Assembly (NCBI RefSeq): GCF_900105785.1
Contig: NZ_LT629799.1
Span: 62,001-126,000, forward strand
Length of the DNA: 64,000 nt
Direction of reading: 5' to 3'
From: Microlunatus sagamiharensis
Lineage (GTDB): Bacteria > Actinomycetota > Actinomycetes > Propionibacteriales > Propionibacteriaceae
Shown here: piece after piece, positions 39,898 through 50,936 of the stretch
Position numbering within the stretch: position 1 is the stretch's first letter
Layout of the letters: each line of letters opens with the position of its first letter
Notes under the pieces: model-generated
Told to the model about the DNA's origin: nothing
Database searches by the model: none
Seen by the model: the letters and a program-made list of their open reading frames with translations, nothing else
Made by a program: the position numbers and the translations under genes

Positions 39898-41051
39898 CGC
39901 CGCCGCGCGCGGAACCCGAGCTGGAAGGCCAGCAGGGCCAGGGCGGTCGCGGCCGCCCCGGCGAGCGGGAGCGCGACGGGACCCACGGCGAGAGCGGCCG
40001 CGCCGAGCAGCGGCGCGACGGCGATGCCGACGTACATGGCGGTGGAGTACCAGCCGAGGGTCAGCCCGGCGATCGACGGGTCGACGCCGACGAGGCGGTG
40101 CTGCAGCGGGACGACGGCGGCGAACGCCACCACGCCCCAGACGCCGAACAGGATCGCGAGCGCGACGTACGAGCGCTCCTCGACGGCCAGGAGCACGAAC
40201 ACCGCGACGAGCGCACCCGTGGCGACGGCGGCCGTCACCCGGTTGCCGAACCGGTCCGTGACGGGCCCGGCGAGGGCCGTGCCGACCACGCCGCCGGCGC
40301 CGTAGAGCAGCAGGAGCAGGGCCAGCAGCCGCCCGTCCCCGCCGGTCGCGCCCTCGGTGAGCCGGGCGCTGAAGATGTAGACGACGTTGAAGCCGGTCGT
40401 GACGAGGGCCGCGGCGAGCAGGACGAGCGAGACCCGCGGGTCGCGCAGCACGCCGACCCGGGCCGCGAGGCTGGTGGCCGCCCCGAGCGGGACCGGGCCG
40501 AGGCGCAGCAGGACGGCGACGGCGAGCAGGAGGGCGAGGCCCGCGATGGCGAGCATCGTCACGCGCCAGCCGACGAGGGCGGCGAGCGCGGTCCCGAGCG
40601 GCGAGCCGACGGCGGAGGCGAGGGTGAACCCCAGCCCGGTCGCGGCCAGGGCGAGGCCGCGCTGCTCGGGGCGCAGCATGGCCGGGGCGGCGGCCGTCGC
40701 CGTCGGGACCAGCGCGGCCCCGCCGAACGCGGCCAGCACCCGACCGGCGATGAAGACGAGGAGGCCGGGTGCGAGGGCCGCCACGACGGTGCCCCCGGCG
40801 ACGAGCACCAGCCCGACGGCGATCAGGGCCGTGCGCGGGACCCAGGGGAGCAGCACCCCGACCAGCGGGGAGGCGATCGCGACCACTGCCGCGTACCAGG
40901 TGATCGAGGAGGCCACCGCGGTCTGCGGGGCGTGCAGCTCGCCCGCGATCGAGGGCAGGACGCCGGCGATGACGAAGGCGTTGGTGCCGACGACGAACAG
41001 CCCGGCGGCGAGGAGCGCGAGGCGCTCCGCCGTGCGTACGCGGCCGCGCAT
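39822..41051 (-). CDS. MFS transporter, DHA1-like (12-helix)
   Basis: A 409-residue membrane protein with about twelve hydrophobic segments, of the AraJ/YdhP sugar-efflux or drug-efflux type. FVVGTNAFVIAGVLPSIAGEL and GFTLASAVGSPLGTALAALVGWR are typical. It directly follows the DHA2 transporter gene (2-base gap), so both form one operon. The last 25 codons overlap the 3' end of the HAD phosphatase gene on the other strand, an unusual coding overlap. Confidence 0.88.
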   Translation of the reverse strand: MRGRVRTAERLALLAAGLFVVGTNAFVIAGVLPSIAGELHAPQTAVASSITWYAAVVAIASPLVGVLLPWVPRTALIAVGLVLVAGGTVVAALAPGLLVFIAGRVLAAFGGAALVPTATAAAPAMLRPEQRGLALAATGLGFTLASAVGSPLGTALAALVGWRVTMLAIAGLALLLAVAVLLRLGPVPLGAATSLAARVGVLRDPRVSLVLLAAALVTTGFNVVYIFSARLTEGATGGDGRLLALLLLLYGAGGVVGTALAGPVTDRFGNRVTAAVATGALVAVFVLLAVEERSYVALAILFGVWGVVAFAAVVPLQHRLVGVDPSIAGLTLGWYSTAMYVGIAVAPLLGAAALAVGPVALPLAGAAATALALLAFQLGFRARRRQALGASSETSGTTSAMESSTRVGR

Positions 41052-41053
41052 CC

Positions 41054-42553
41054 TCAGGCGACCGTCGTGACGCGGCGCGGCATGCAGAGCACGGCGACGA
41101 GCATCACCGCCGCGCCGACGACCGAGGCGAGGAAGACGTTCTGCAGCGCCGCGGCCATGACGGCCGGGGCGATCGAGCTGGCCGTGCTCGCGTGCGTGCC
41201 CACGGTGGTGCCGAGCCCGGCGTTGGCGATGGCGCCGAAGACGGCGATGCCGAGGGCGCTGCCCATCGAGCGGGCGAACATCGAGGTGCCGGTGACGACG
41301 CCGCGCACGCTCCAGTCCACGGAGGACTGCGCGGCGACCAGGATCGGGGCCGCGACGAAGCCCATGCCGATGCCGATGACGAAGCAGGTGGCCCCGACCT
41401 GCCCGATCGAGGTGGTGGGGCGCAGCAGCGTCAGGCCGGCGACGCCGACCAGCCCGATGAGGGTGCCGAGCAGCGCGGTCGCCCGGAAGCCGATCCGCAG
41501 GTAGACCCGCCCGGACATGGACGCGGCGATCGGCCAGCCCAGGGTCAGCGCGGCGAGCGCGAAGCCGGCGACGAGCGCGTTGTGGCCGAGCACGTTCTGG
41601 GCGTAGAGGGGGACGTAGGAGGTCAGCCCGATGAGGACCGCGCCGATGGCGAGGCTGGCGATGCTGGTGCTCACGAGCAGCCGGTTGCGGAAGACCCAGG
41701 TCGGCAGGATCGGCTCGGCGGCGCGCCGCTCGACGAAGCCGAACGCGACGACCAGCACCAGGCCCGCGGCCGGGACCCCGATTCCCGGCAGCGTGAGCCA
41801 GGACCACAGGACGCCGCCCTCGAGCAGGCCGAGGATCAGCAGCGAGGCGCCGAGGGTCAGCAGGACGGCTCCGGCGACGTCGACCTGGTGCTTCACCCGC
41901 TCGACCTTCTCGTGGAAGCGGCGCGAGATCATCCAGAAGGCCACGGCGGCCAGCGGGATGTTGATGAAGAAGATCCAGCGCCAGTCGAGCGTCTCGACGA
42001 AGACCCCGCCGAGCGTCGGGCCGACGACCGACGAGATCGCCCAGACGCTGGCGAGGTAGCCCTGGACCTTGGCCCGCTCCTGCAGCGTGTAGATGTCGCC
42101 GACGATCGTCATGCACGTCGGCTGGATCGCGCCGGCGCCGAGGCCCTGGAGCGCCCGGAAGGCGATCAGCGCGGGCATGCTCCACGCGACGCCGCAGAGC
42201 ACGGACGCGACGCCGAAGACGGCGATGCCGGCCAGGACGACGGGCTTGCGCCCGTAGGAGTCGCTGAGCTTGGCGAAGATCGGCACGGTCACGGCCTGCG
42301 TGAGCAGGAAGATCGAGAACAGCCACGGGAACTGCGAGAAGCCGCCGAGGTCGTTCACGACCGAGGGGACCGCGGTGGCGAGGATCGTCGCGTCGATCGC
42401 GATGAGGCCCATGCTGAGCATCACGCCCAGGAGCACGGGGCCGCGCTCGGAGCGGAGGCCGACCGAGGCCCTCGTGATCACGGGTTCCGCGTCGACGGAG
42501 GTACGGGTCTGGCTGGCCACGTCCAGTCGGAACACCCGACGGAGCCGATCCAT
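41054..42553 (-). CDS. MFS transporter, DHA2 (EmrB/QacA-type)
   Basis: A 499-residue protein with about 14 hydrophobic helices. LSMGLIAIDATILATAVPSVVNDLGGFSQFPW, KLSDSYGRKPVVLAGI and WRWIFFINIPLAAVAFW mark a multidrug proton antiporter. ATG at 42553 is chosen because it gives a normal N-terminal tail; the frame upstream of it is open only by chance. It is divergent from groEL. Confidence 0.92.
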   Translation of the reverse strand: MDRLRRVFRLDVASQTRTSVDAEPVITRASVGLRSERGPVLLGVMLSMGLIAIDATILATAVPSVVNDLGGFSQFPWLFSIFLLTQAVTVPIFAKLSDSYGRKPVVLAGIAVFGVASVLCGVAWSMPALIAFRALQGLGAGAIQPTCMTIVGDIYTLQERAKVQGYLASVWAISSVVGPTLGGVFVETLDWRWIFFINIPLAAVAFWMISRRFHEKVERVKHQVDVAGAVLLTLGASLLILGLLEGGVLWSWLTLPGIGVPAAGLVLVVAFGFVERRAAEPILPTWVFRNRLLVSTSIASLAIGAVLIGLTSYVPLYAQNVLGHNALVAGFALAALTLGWPIAASMSGRVYLRIGFRATALLGTLIGLVGVAGLTLLRPTTSIGQVGATCFVIGIGMGFVAAPILVAAQSSVDWSVRGVVTGTSMFARSMGSALGIAVFGAIANAGLGTTVGTHASTASSIAPAVMAAALQNVFLASVVGAAVMLVAVLCMPRRVTTVA

Positions 42554-42562
42554 TCCTGCTGA

Positions 42563-44485
<1,923 letters not shown>

Positions 44486-44519
44486 GTCCCTGCTCCACCT
44501 GCACCACCTGCACGAGCTG

Positions 44520-44550
44520 AGAGGCGGTCCCCTTCGGGGGGCCGCCTCTT
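44520..44550 (+). terminator. groEL terminator
   Basis: AGAGGCGGTCCCC and GGGGGGCCGCCTCTT form a long stem around TTC, 34 bases after the stop codon. Confidence 0.85.
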
Positions 44551-44569
44551 GGCGTTCCGTACGTCCCCG

Positions 44570-44626
44570 CGAGCGGTAGGTTGCCGCGCGAGTTCGGGCG
44601 GAAAGAGCGCCGCAACCTACCGCTCG
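44570..44626. repeat. Long spaced inverted repeat overlapping the end of an MFS gene
   Basis: CGAGCGGTAGGTTGC (44570-44584) is an exact reverse complement of 44612-44626; the spacer is 27 bases. The right arm contains the stop codon (44617-44619) and the last codons (Glu, Arg) of the minus-strand MFS gene. It may serve as a terminator for that gene or be a second palindromic repeat family. Confidence 0.7.
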
Positions 44627-45825
44627 GCGAGGGGGAGGTGAGCGTCGGAGGGCTCGACGGGTGCGACGTGCTCGAGGGGCGTTCTCGCCCAGCGGCTGCA
44701 GGCGAGGCCCGCGCCGAGCAGGGCGAGCACGGCGGTGGCGCCGAAGAGCGGCAGCGCGGGGGCGTGGCTGTAGCCGAACCCGCCCAGCGACGCGCCGGCG
44801 ACCGGGGCGACGCCCATCAGGACCGTCTGGAGCAGGGCCTGGCCCCGGGCGCGCGACCGCGGCGGGAAGGCGGCCCGGACCGCGGTGACCAGCCCGACGT
44901 AGACCAGCGCGTAGCCGGCGCCGCGCACGGCGCTGGCCGCGACCAGCACCCACGGCTGCGCGAACGCGCCGTACAGCGTCACCGCCGCCGCGAACAGCAG
45001 CCCGCCGAGCAGGACGGTCCGACGAGCCCCGAGCCGGGCGGAGACCGACGCGCTGCTGCGCATCAGCGGGATCTCCGCCGCCGCGCCGACGACGGCGCTG
45101 ACGCCGACCACCCACACCGCGCCGCCGGCGTCGACGATGCGCAGGGGCAGGACGGTGAAGGCGGTCGCCATCGCGACGCCGAAGACGAGCACCCCGCCCA
45201 GCAGCACCAGGACCGGACGGGTGAGGAGCCGGCCGGTCGGCTCCGCGCCCGGGGAGTCGAGCGGCCCGAGCGCGTGGACGGGCGACATCCCCCGCGTGCT
45301 CAGCGCGGCCACGACGAGGGTCGCCGGGTACGCGAGGAGCACGAGCCCGAGGCCGGTGCGCTCAAGCGCGAGTCCCCAGACCCCGACCGTCACCGCGAAC
45401 CCGGCGCTGGCCCACATCCGGACGCGACCGTAGTCGGACGAGCCGCCCGCGGCGCTGACCGCGAGGGCGTCGGCCAGGGCCTCGCCCGGCGCGCGGGCGG
45501 CCGCGAGCAGCAGCGCGCAGAGCACGAGCGCGGGCACGACCCGGTCGGCGGCGAGGAGCGCGAGGGAGGCCACGCCGGCGAGCGCGCAGGACAACTGCAG
45601 CGCCCGCGTGACCCCGACCGGGCCGTCGGCCAGCCGGCCCCACAGCGGGATGACCAGGACCCCGACCGCCGACATCAGCCCCACGACGAGGCCGGCGCCG
45701 GTCGCCGTGAGGCCGCGGTCGGTCAGGTAGAGCACGAGGTAGGGCAGCAGCGTGCCGATGCCGCCGCCGACCGCCGCGTACAGCACGCGCAGGCGGCGCC
45801 CCTCGGGATCGGCGTCCGGGGTCAC
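44617..45825 (-). CDS. MFS transporter (nucleoside/sugar-proton type)
   Basis: A 402-residue membrane protein with about twelve hydrophobic helices. LYAAVGGGIGTLLPYLVLYLTDRGLTATGAGLVVG and LMRSSASVSARLGARRTVLLGG are typical of the 'MFS_1_like'/PucC- and NupG-like groups. The substrate is unknown. GTG at 45825 follows a TAGCGT -10 box by 8 bases, so it is probably leaderless; the frame upstream of it is not used. Confidence 0.87.
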   Translation of the reverse strand: MTPDADPEGRRLRVLYAAVGGGIGTLLPYLVLYLTDRGLTATGAGLVVGLMSAVGVLVIPLWGRLADGPVGVTRALQLSCALAGVASLALLAADRVVPALVLCALLLAAARAPGEALADALAVSAAGGSSDYGRVRMWASAGFAVTVGVWGLALERTGLGLVLLAYPATLVVAALSTRGMSPVHALGPLDSPGAEPTGRLLTRPVLVLLGGVLVFGVAMATAFTVLPLRIVDAGGAVWVVGVSAVVGAAAEIPLMRSSASVSARLGARRTVLLGGLLFAAAVTLYGAFAQPWVLVAASAVRGAGYALVYVGLVTAVRAAFPPRSRARGQALLQTVLMGVAPVAGASLGGFGYSHAPALPLFGATAVLALLGAGLACSRWARTPLEHVAPVEPSDAHLPLAER

Positions 45826-45833
45826 GACGCACC

Positions 45834-45839
45834 ACGCTA
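45834..45839 (-). promoter_or_regulatory. Likely -10 box TAGCGT for leaderless MFS gene
   Basis: On the minus strand CCTAGCGT is placed 8 bases before the GTG start at 45825, the same layout as at 1524. Confidence 0.45.
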
Positions 45840-46028
45840 GGAAGGCGGGCCCGGACGCGGCAAGGAGCCGGTCAGCCGCGCTGAGCGGTTCGGCGAAGCG
45901 CTCAGCGCCGGTGAGCACTTGGCGTCGAGCGGCGACATCGGCGTCCGCCCGCCGCAGCATGAACCCGAGCCCGGACTTCCGCCCCGACGGGGTGGCGCGA
46001 CCCGTCCCCGGGCCGGGAGGAGTCCCCG

Positions 46029-47525
46029 ATGCAGGACGTACGGACGTACCGGACCCCGCGGGCCCGCCGGCTCCGGCGCGGCGCCGCCGCAGGGGTGGCG
46101 CTGCTCGTCGCCCTCGGCACCGGCGCCGCCGTCTCCCTCCCGGCCTCGGCCGACCCCGGCCGTACGGCGGCTGCGGCTAAGAGCCGCACGCTCGTCGTCG
46201 CGGCGAACGGTGACGACCGCGCCGCCGGGACGGCCCGCCGCCCGCTGGCCACGGTGCAGGCCGCCGTCGACCGGCTGCCGCAGGGCGGGACGGTCGAGCT
46301 GCGCGGCGGTCGCTACGCCCAGCGCGTGAGCCTCGGCGCCTCGGTGCACGACCTCACGATCCGCCCGTACGGTCGCGAGCACCCGGTGCTCGACGGCGCC
46401 GGCCTGGACGTGCCCGACGGGCGCAGCGCGATGGTCGAGGTCGATGGCAGCCGTCGGGTGACGGTCCGGGGTTTGGAGGTCACCGGCTACCGCACGACGG
46501 CGATCGACGCGATGCCCATCGGGGTCTACGTCCACGGCCCGGCGCGCGACGTGACGGTGGAGGACCTCCACGTGCACCACCTGGGCAACGACAACGGCAC
46601 GCTCGGCAGCTTCGACCTCAACGCCCACGGCATCGCCGTCTACGGCGACTCCGTCGAGCACCCGATCACCGGGCTGCGGATCGAGGGCAACGAGGTCGAC
46701 CACCTCGTGCTCGGCGCGAGCGAGGCCGTCGTGGTCAACGGCAACGTCGACGGCTGGCGGGTCAGCCGGAACTTCGTGCACGACAACAACAACATCGGCA
46801 TCGACGCCATTGGCTACGAGCCGACGCTGCCCGAGCCCTACCGCTACACCGACCGCAACCGCGCCCGCAACGGCGTGATCAGCGACAACGTCGTCCGCAA
46901 CACGATCTCCAAGGGCAACCCCTCGTACTACGAGGACGGCGAGTGGTGCAACTGCGCCGACGGCATCTACGTCGACGGCGGGACCAGGATCACGATCGAG
47001 CGGAACGCGCTCTCGGGCAACGACATCGGCGTCGAGGTCGCGGCCGAGAACGCGCGGGGGAGCGCGGACCACGTGCTCGTGTCGCGCAACGTGATCACGC
47101 GCAGCGCGTACGTCGGGATCGCCACGGGCGGCTACTGCAACGGTTCCGAGGCCTGCGGCGGGGAGCAGACCGGGCGGGCCCACGACAACCGCTTCGAGCG
47201 CAACACCCTGTACGCCAACAACCGGCTGGACGACGGCTCGCCGGAGGTGCTCGTCCAGTACTACGCCTACCGCACGAGCTTCACCCGCAACCGCGTGTGG
47301 GCGACGAACGACGCCCGCGCCGTGATCGGGACGGTGGACGGCGCCGGGTCCGACGGCCTCAGCACGCCGCTGAAGGCCGACCGGAACACCTACTGGGCGA
47401 CGGGCGGCACACGGACGGCGACGTTCGGGTCGCTGGGGACGACGTACACCGGCTTCGAGACGTACCGGAAGGCCACCGGCCAGGACCGGCACAGCCGGTT
47501 CGCGAAGTTCCGCCTGCCGCGCTGA
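46029..47525 (+). CDS. Secreted right-handed parallel beta-helix protein
   Basis: A 498-residue exported protein. An N-terminal Arg-rich segment and hydrophobic core (RRGAAAGVALLVALGTGAAV) end at SLPASA, a signal peptidase I site. The body is a right-handed beta-helix (PbH1-like) with repeated turns such as VTVRGLEVTGYRTTAIDA, VTVEDLHVHHLG, LRIEGNEVDHL, WRVSRNFVHDN and ISDNVVRNT. Cys residues (WCNCADG, YCNGSEACGG) suggest disulfides. Such folds belong to pectate lyases, polysaccharide lyases and GHs; the substrate is not visible. A repeat element lies directly behind the stop codon. Confidence 0.85.
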   Translation: MQDVRTYRTPRARRLRRGAAAGVALLVALGTGAAVSLPASADPGRTAAAAKSRTLVVAANGDDRAAGTARRPLATVQAAVDRLPQGGTVELRGGRYAQRVSLGASVHDLTIRPYGREHPVLDGAGLDVPDGRSAMVEVDGSRRVTVRGLEVTGYRTTAIDAMPIGVYVHGPARDVTVEDLHVHHLGNDNGTLGSFDLNAHGIAVYGDSVEHPITGLRIEGNEVDHLVLGASEAVVVNGNVDGWRVSRNFVHDNNNIGIDAIGYEPTLPEPYRYTDRNRARNGVISDNVVRNTISKGNPSYYEDGEWCNCADGIYVDGGTRITIERNALSGNDIGVEVAAENARGSADHVLVSRNVITRSAYVGIATGGYCNGSEACGGEQTGRAHDNRFERNTLYANNRLDDGSPEVLVQYYAYRTSFTRNRVWATNDARAVIGTVDGAGSDGLSTPLKADRNTYWATGGTRTATFGSLGTTYTGFETYRKATGQDRHSRFAKFRLPR

Positions 47526-47529
47526 GGAG

Positions 47530-47632
47530 CAACGCTCCCTGAGCTTGTCGAAGGGCCTCGAAGAGGTTGGCGTTGTTTGCAGGGCAGAAGAACGCCAACC
47601 CGTTCCGGGCCCGCTGACGAGCTCAGGGAGCG
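47530..47632. repeat. Two inverted copies of the dispersed palindromic repeat
   Basis: The first copy (47530-47575) has stem CAACGC/GCGTTG around the core (CTCCCTGAGCTTGTCGAAGG then GCCTCGAAGAGG). The second (about 47589-47632) is a decayed copy in the opposite orientation (AACGCCAACC...GAGCTCAGGGAGCG). They lie tail to tail between the converging beta-helix and DeoR genes. Confidence 0.8.
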
Positions 47633-47636
47633 GTCG

Positions 47637-48389
47637 TCAGACCGCGATGACCGCGACGCCGGCCTGGCGGACGGGCTCGAGGGCCTCGGGGGCCGCGCCG
47701 CGGTCGGTGACCAGGTCGGTGAGGCCGGAGAGCGGGCTGATCCGGGCGAAGGTGACACGGCCGATCTTGGAGCTGTCGGCGACCACGAGGCGGCGGCGGG
47801 CCTGGGCCAGGAAGGCCGCGTCCGTCGTCGCCTCCATCTCGTCGTAGGTCGTGCAGCCCTCGGCCGACAGCCCGTCGACGCCGATGAAGGCCAGGTCGAG
47901 GTGGTAGTTGGCCAGCATCGTCTCGGCCGCGGGCCCGACGAGCTCGCGCGAGCGGCGCACGATGCCGCCGATCATCACGAGCCGGATGCCGGGGCGCCCT
48001 GCGAGCTCGGAGGCGACGTCGATCGAGTTGGTGACGACGGTGAGGCCGCGCCGTTCCCTCAGCACCCGGGCCAGCTCCAGGGTCGTCGAACCGCCCGTCA
48101 GCCCCACCACCGCGCCCTCGCCGACGAGCGCGGCCGCCGCGCGGGCGATGCGGCGCTTCTCGGGCTGGCGGAGCACGGCCTTGACCTGCGCCGGCACCTC
48201 GTCCTCGGCCGCCTGCGACACGGCGCCACCGTGGGTGCGGACCAGGAGCTGGCTGCGGCTCAGCGCCTGCAGGTCGCGGCGCACGGTCGCGCCCGACACA
48301 CCCAGCCGCTCGGCGAGGGCGGCCACGTCGACCCGCCCGGCCGAACCCACCTGCTCGAGGATCGCGTCGAGCCGCTCGGTGCGCTGCAC
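47637..48389 (-). CDS. DeoR/GlpR-family transcriptional regulator
   Basis: A 250-residue repressor. The N-terminal winged helix (VQRTERLDAILEQVGSAGRVDVAALAERLGVSGATVRRDLQAL, residues 1-43) and C-terminal sugar-phosphate-sensing domain (GLTGGSTTLELARVL, VTNSIDVASEL, IGGIVRRSRELVGPA, FIGVDGLS) are complete. It is divergent from the amino-sugar ABC operon and probably its repressor, released by a phosphorylated sugar. GTG at 48389 is used. Confidence 0.92.
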   Translation of the reverse strand: MQRTERLDAILEQVGSAGRVDVAALAERLGVSGATVRRDLQALSRSQLLVRTHGGAVSQAAEDEVPAQVKAVLRQPEKRRIARAAAALVGEGAVVGLTGGSTTLELARVLRERRGLTVVTNSIDVASELAGRPGIRLVMIGGIVRRSRELVGPAAETMLANYHLDLAFIGVDGLSAEGCTTYDEMEATTDAAFLAQARRRLVVADSSKIGRVTFARISPLSGLTDLVTDRGAAPEALEPVRQAGVAVIAV

Positions 48390-48437
48390 GGCCGTGAGCC
48401 TAGCAACACGACCGTTACCGATTCGGCAGCTGGGACT

Positions 48438-48544
48438 GCGCACTCGATCATTCTCGTGCGCATTTGCTCGGAACTGTTGACCTGCAGATGTGCGAATGCT
48501 TGATTCTGCTCCACGGCTGCGCAGTCCTCCACGAACTGCGCAGC
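48438..48544. promoter_or_regulatory. Palindromes in the divergent DeoR / ABC operon region
   Basis: A perfect 9-bp inverted repeat GCTGCGCAG-N11-CTGCGCAGC lies at 48516-48544. Another, GCGCAC-N12-GTGCGC, is at 48438-48461. The 229-base intergenic region has a lower GC stretch (TTGCTCGGAACTGTTGACC), which may hold the promoter. These are candidate operators for the DeoR protein. Confidence 0.55.
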
Positions 48545-48618
48545 ACCGTGCAGTCGCTCGACCACCACCCAGCACACAGGACGCTGACCCCGAGAAGCAC
48601 CGGACACGGAGGCACGAC

Positions 48619-49959
48619 ATGACCAGGAGCGCACGAGGGGCGCGGACGACGCTTCGGCTCGCGGCAGGGCTCGGCTCGGCCGTCCTGCTGCTCGCGGGGT
48701 GCGGCGGGGGAGGCGGCGGCCAGGCGGGCGGCGGCTCGACCCAGACCAGCGGCGTGACGATCACCGTCGCCCTGGCCGCCGACCCGCCGCCGAAGGCCGC
48801 GCTGGACGACTTCACCAAGCAGACCGGCATCACGGTCAACTGGGTGAACATCGACTGGGACAGCCTGCAGACCAAGATCAGCGCGGCGGCGACCGCCAAG
48901 ACCTACTTCGCCGACGCCACCGACGTCGACTGGTCCCGCGTCGGCCAGCTGGGCAAGCTCGGCTGGTTCTACCCGATGGGCGACTACGTCGACGTCGAGT
49001 CGATGAAGGCCGACATGCCGCAGCTCGCGTCCTTCACCAGCGACGGCAAGGTCGTCGGGATCCCGTACGACGCCTCGTTCATGGTCACGACCTACAACAA
49101 GAAGCTCTTCGACGCCGCCGGCGTGACGAAGGAGCCGACGACGATGACCGAGTACACCGACGCCCTGACGAAGGTGAAGGCCAAGGGCGACGTCGAGCAC
49201 CCGCTGGACATCCCCTTCGCCGCGGCCGAGGGCCTGTCGACCTACTGGTACCAGACCACCAACGCGTTCGGCGGGAGCGTGCTCGACGACGCGGGCAAGC
49301 CGCAGTTCACCGACCCGGGCTCGGCCGGCTACAAGGCCGCGCAGTGGATGGTCGACGCGATGAAGAACGGCCTCGTGCCGCCCGGCAACATCAACGTCAC
49401 CGACAGCCAGGGCCAGCAGACGCTGATGGCCAAGGGCGAGGTCGCCAGCATCTTCTCCGACTACTCCGGCACCGTCGGCACCCTCTACGACGTGCCCGAC
49501 CAGTCGTCGGTCAAGGGCCAGGTGCGCTACCTCAAGACCCCGGGCGTCACGGGGACGACGGCCAACCTCAGCAACCCCGACGGCGTCGGCATCCCCAAGG
49601 AGGCCAAGTACCCGCAGGCGGCGGCGAAGTTCATCGAGTGGTTCACCTCGGAGTCGCAGCAGGTCGACTTCGCCGGGGTGAACGGCCCGGAGAAGGCCTT
49701 CACCGCCTTCCCGATCCCGTCCCGGCTGTCGGCGGTCGAGAAGATGACCTCGAGCGGCAACCTCGTCTACGGCAAGGAGCTGGAGCAGATGCTCTCGGGC
49801 TCCAAGCCGGTCTTCCCGGGCGGCGCCCCGACCTGGTACCCGCAGTTCTCCAACGCCGTCTACACGAACCTGCACGCGGCGGCCACCGGCTCGATGAGCG
49901 TCGACGACGCCATCAAGGCCATGGGTGACACCGCGACCAAGCTGTCGAGCGGTCAGTGA
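48619..49959 (+). CDS. ABC transporter sugar-binding lipoprotein
   Basis: A 446-residue extracellular solute-binding protein of family 1. The signal peptide ends in lipobox LLAGC (Cys28), followed by a Gly-rich linker. The binding domain has YFADATDVDWSRVGQLGKLGWFYPMGDY and GIPYDASFMVTTYNKKLFDAAG. It delivers a sugar to the two permeases that follow. No ATPase gene is in the operon, so a shared MsiK-like ATPase is expected elsewhere. The substrate is probably an amino-sugar derivative, judged by the downstream genes. Confidence 0.93.
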   Translation: MTRSARGARTTLRLAAGLGSAVLLLAGCGGGGGGQAGGGSTQTSGVTITVALAADPPPKAALDDFTKQTGITVNWVNIDWDSLQTKISAAATAKTYFADATDVDWSRVGQLGKLGWFYPMGDYVDVESMKADMPQLASFTSDGKVVGIPYDASFMVTTYNKKLFDAAGVTKEPTTMTEYTDALTKVKAKGDVEHPLDIPFAAAEGLSTYWYQTTNAFGGSVLDDAGKPQFTDPGSAGYKAAQWMVDAMKNGLVPPGNINVTDSQGQQTLMAKGEVASIFSDYSGTVGTLYDVPDQSSVKGQVRYLKTPGVTGTTANLSNPDGVGIPKEAKYPQAAAKFIEWFTSESQQVDFAGVNGPEKAFTAFPIPSRLSAVEKMTSSGNLVYGKELEQMLSGSKPVFPGGAPTWYPQFSNAVYTNLHAAATGSMSVDDAIKAMGDTATKLSSGQ

Positions 49960-50936
49960 GCTCGACGCGACCCACGAGCCGGACCGGGGCCGCCGGGGTC
50001 GTCGAGGCATCGCGCGCGGGGCACGTCGGGGACGGCACCACGCCGTCCCCGGCGGGGCGACGGCGGCACAGCACGGACGCGGGACCGCTGCCGTACGTGC
50101 TGGTGGCGCCGGTGATCATCTTCATCGCCGGCCTCGCCTTCGTGCCGGCGGTCTTCACGATCGTGCAGTCCTTCTTCACGGTCAACGCGCTCGACCCGCC
50201 CACGCGCTTCTCGGGGCTGTCGAACTTCAGGAACCTCCTCGAGAGCGACGCGATCCGCAGCAGCGCGGCGAACACCGCGCTCTACGTCGTCGTCGGCGTC
50301 ACGCTCTCGACGGTGCTCGGCGTCGCGATGGCGATCCTGCTGCAGCGCCCGTTCCGCGGCCGCAGCCTGGTGATCGCGGTCCTGATCCTGCCGTGGGCGC
50401 TGCCGGGCGTGGTCGAGGGCATCCTGTGGAGCGGCATCTTCGACCCGAACGCGGGCCTCGTCACCAGCGTGCTGGGTGACCTCGGGCTCGGCGGCGGACA
50501 GGTCCTCCTCGGGCCGAACCGGGTGCTGACCATCGTCCTCATCGAGCTGGTGCAGGTCTGGCAGATCACGCCGCTCTCGGTGCTGCTCGTGCTCGCCGCG
50601 CTCCAGCTCATCCCCGACGAGCTCTACGAGGCCGCGCAGATCGACGGCTGCAGCCGCTGGGGCGCGATCCGCCAGATCACCCTGCCGCTCGCCCGGCCGG
50701 GCATCGCGGTCTGCATGGTGCAGGCGCTCGTCGCCACGCTCAACGTCTTCGACCAGCCGTACGTGCTCAACGGGGCCGCGGCCACCGGCGCGACGGTGAC
50801 GATGCAGACGTACTTCGTGAGCTTCCAGAACCTCGACTTCGGGCAGGGCTACGCGCTCAGCCTCCTGATCACGGTGGTGACGCTGGTGGGTTCGTTGCTG
50901 ATCGTCAAGGCCGTCTACCGCAAGGTCGAGCTGTGA
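49956..50936 (+). CDS. ABC sugar permease, MalF type
   Basis: A 326-residue inner-membrane permease with about six helices. The EAA loop is YEAAQIDGCSRWGAIRQITLPLARPG near residue 230. A charged N-terminal tail of about 45 residues precedes the first helix. GTG overlaps the stop of the binding-protein gene (GTGA). Confidence 0.93.
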   Translation: MSSTRPTSRTGAAGVVEASRAGHVGDGTTPSPAGRRRHSTDAGPLPYVLVAPVIIFIAGLAFVPAVFTIVQSFFTVNALDPPTRFSGLSNFRNLLESDAIRSSAANTALYVVVGVTLSTVLGVAMAILLQRPFRGRSLVIAVLILPWALPGVVEGILWSGIFDPNAGLVTSVLGDLGLGGGQVLLGPNRVLTIVLIELVQVWQITPLSVLLVLAALQLIPDELYEAAQIDGCSRWGAIRQITLPLARPGIAVCMVQALVATLNVFDQPYVLNGAAATGATVTMQTYFVSFQNLDFGQGYALSLLITVVTLVGSLLIVKAVYRKVEL

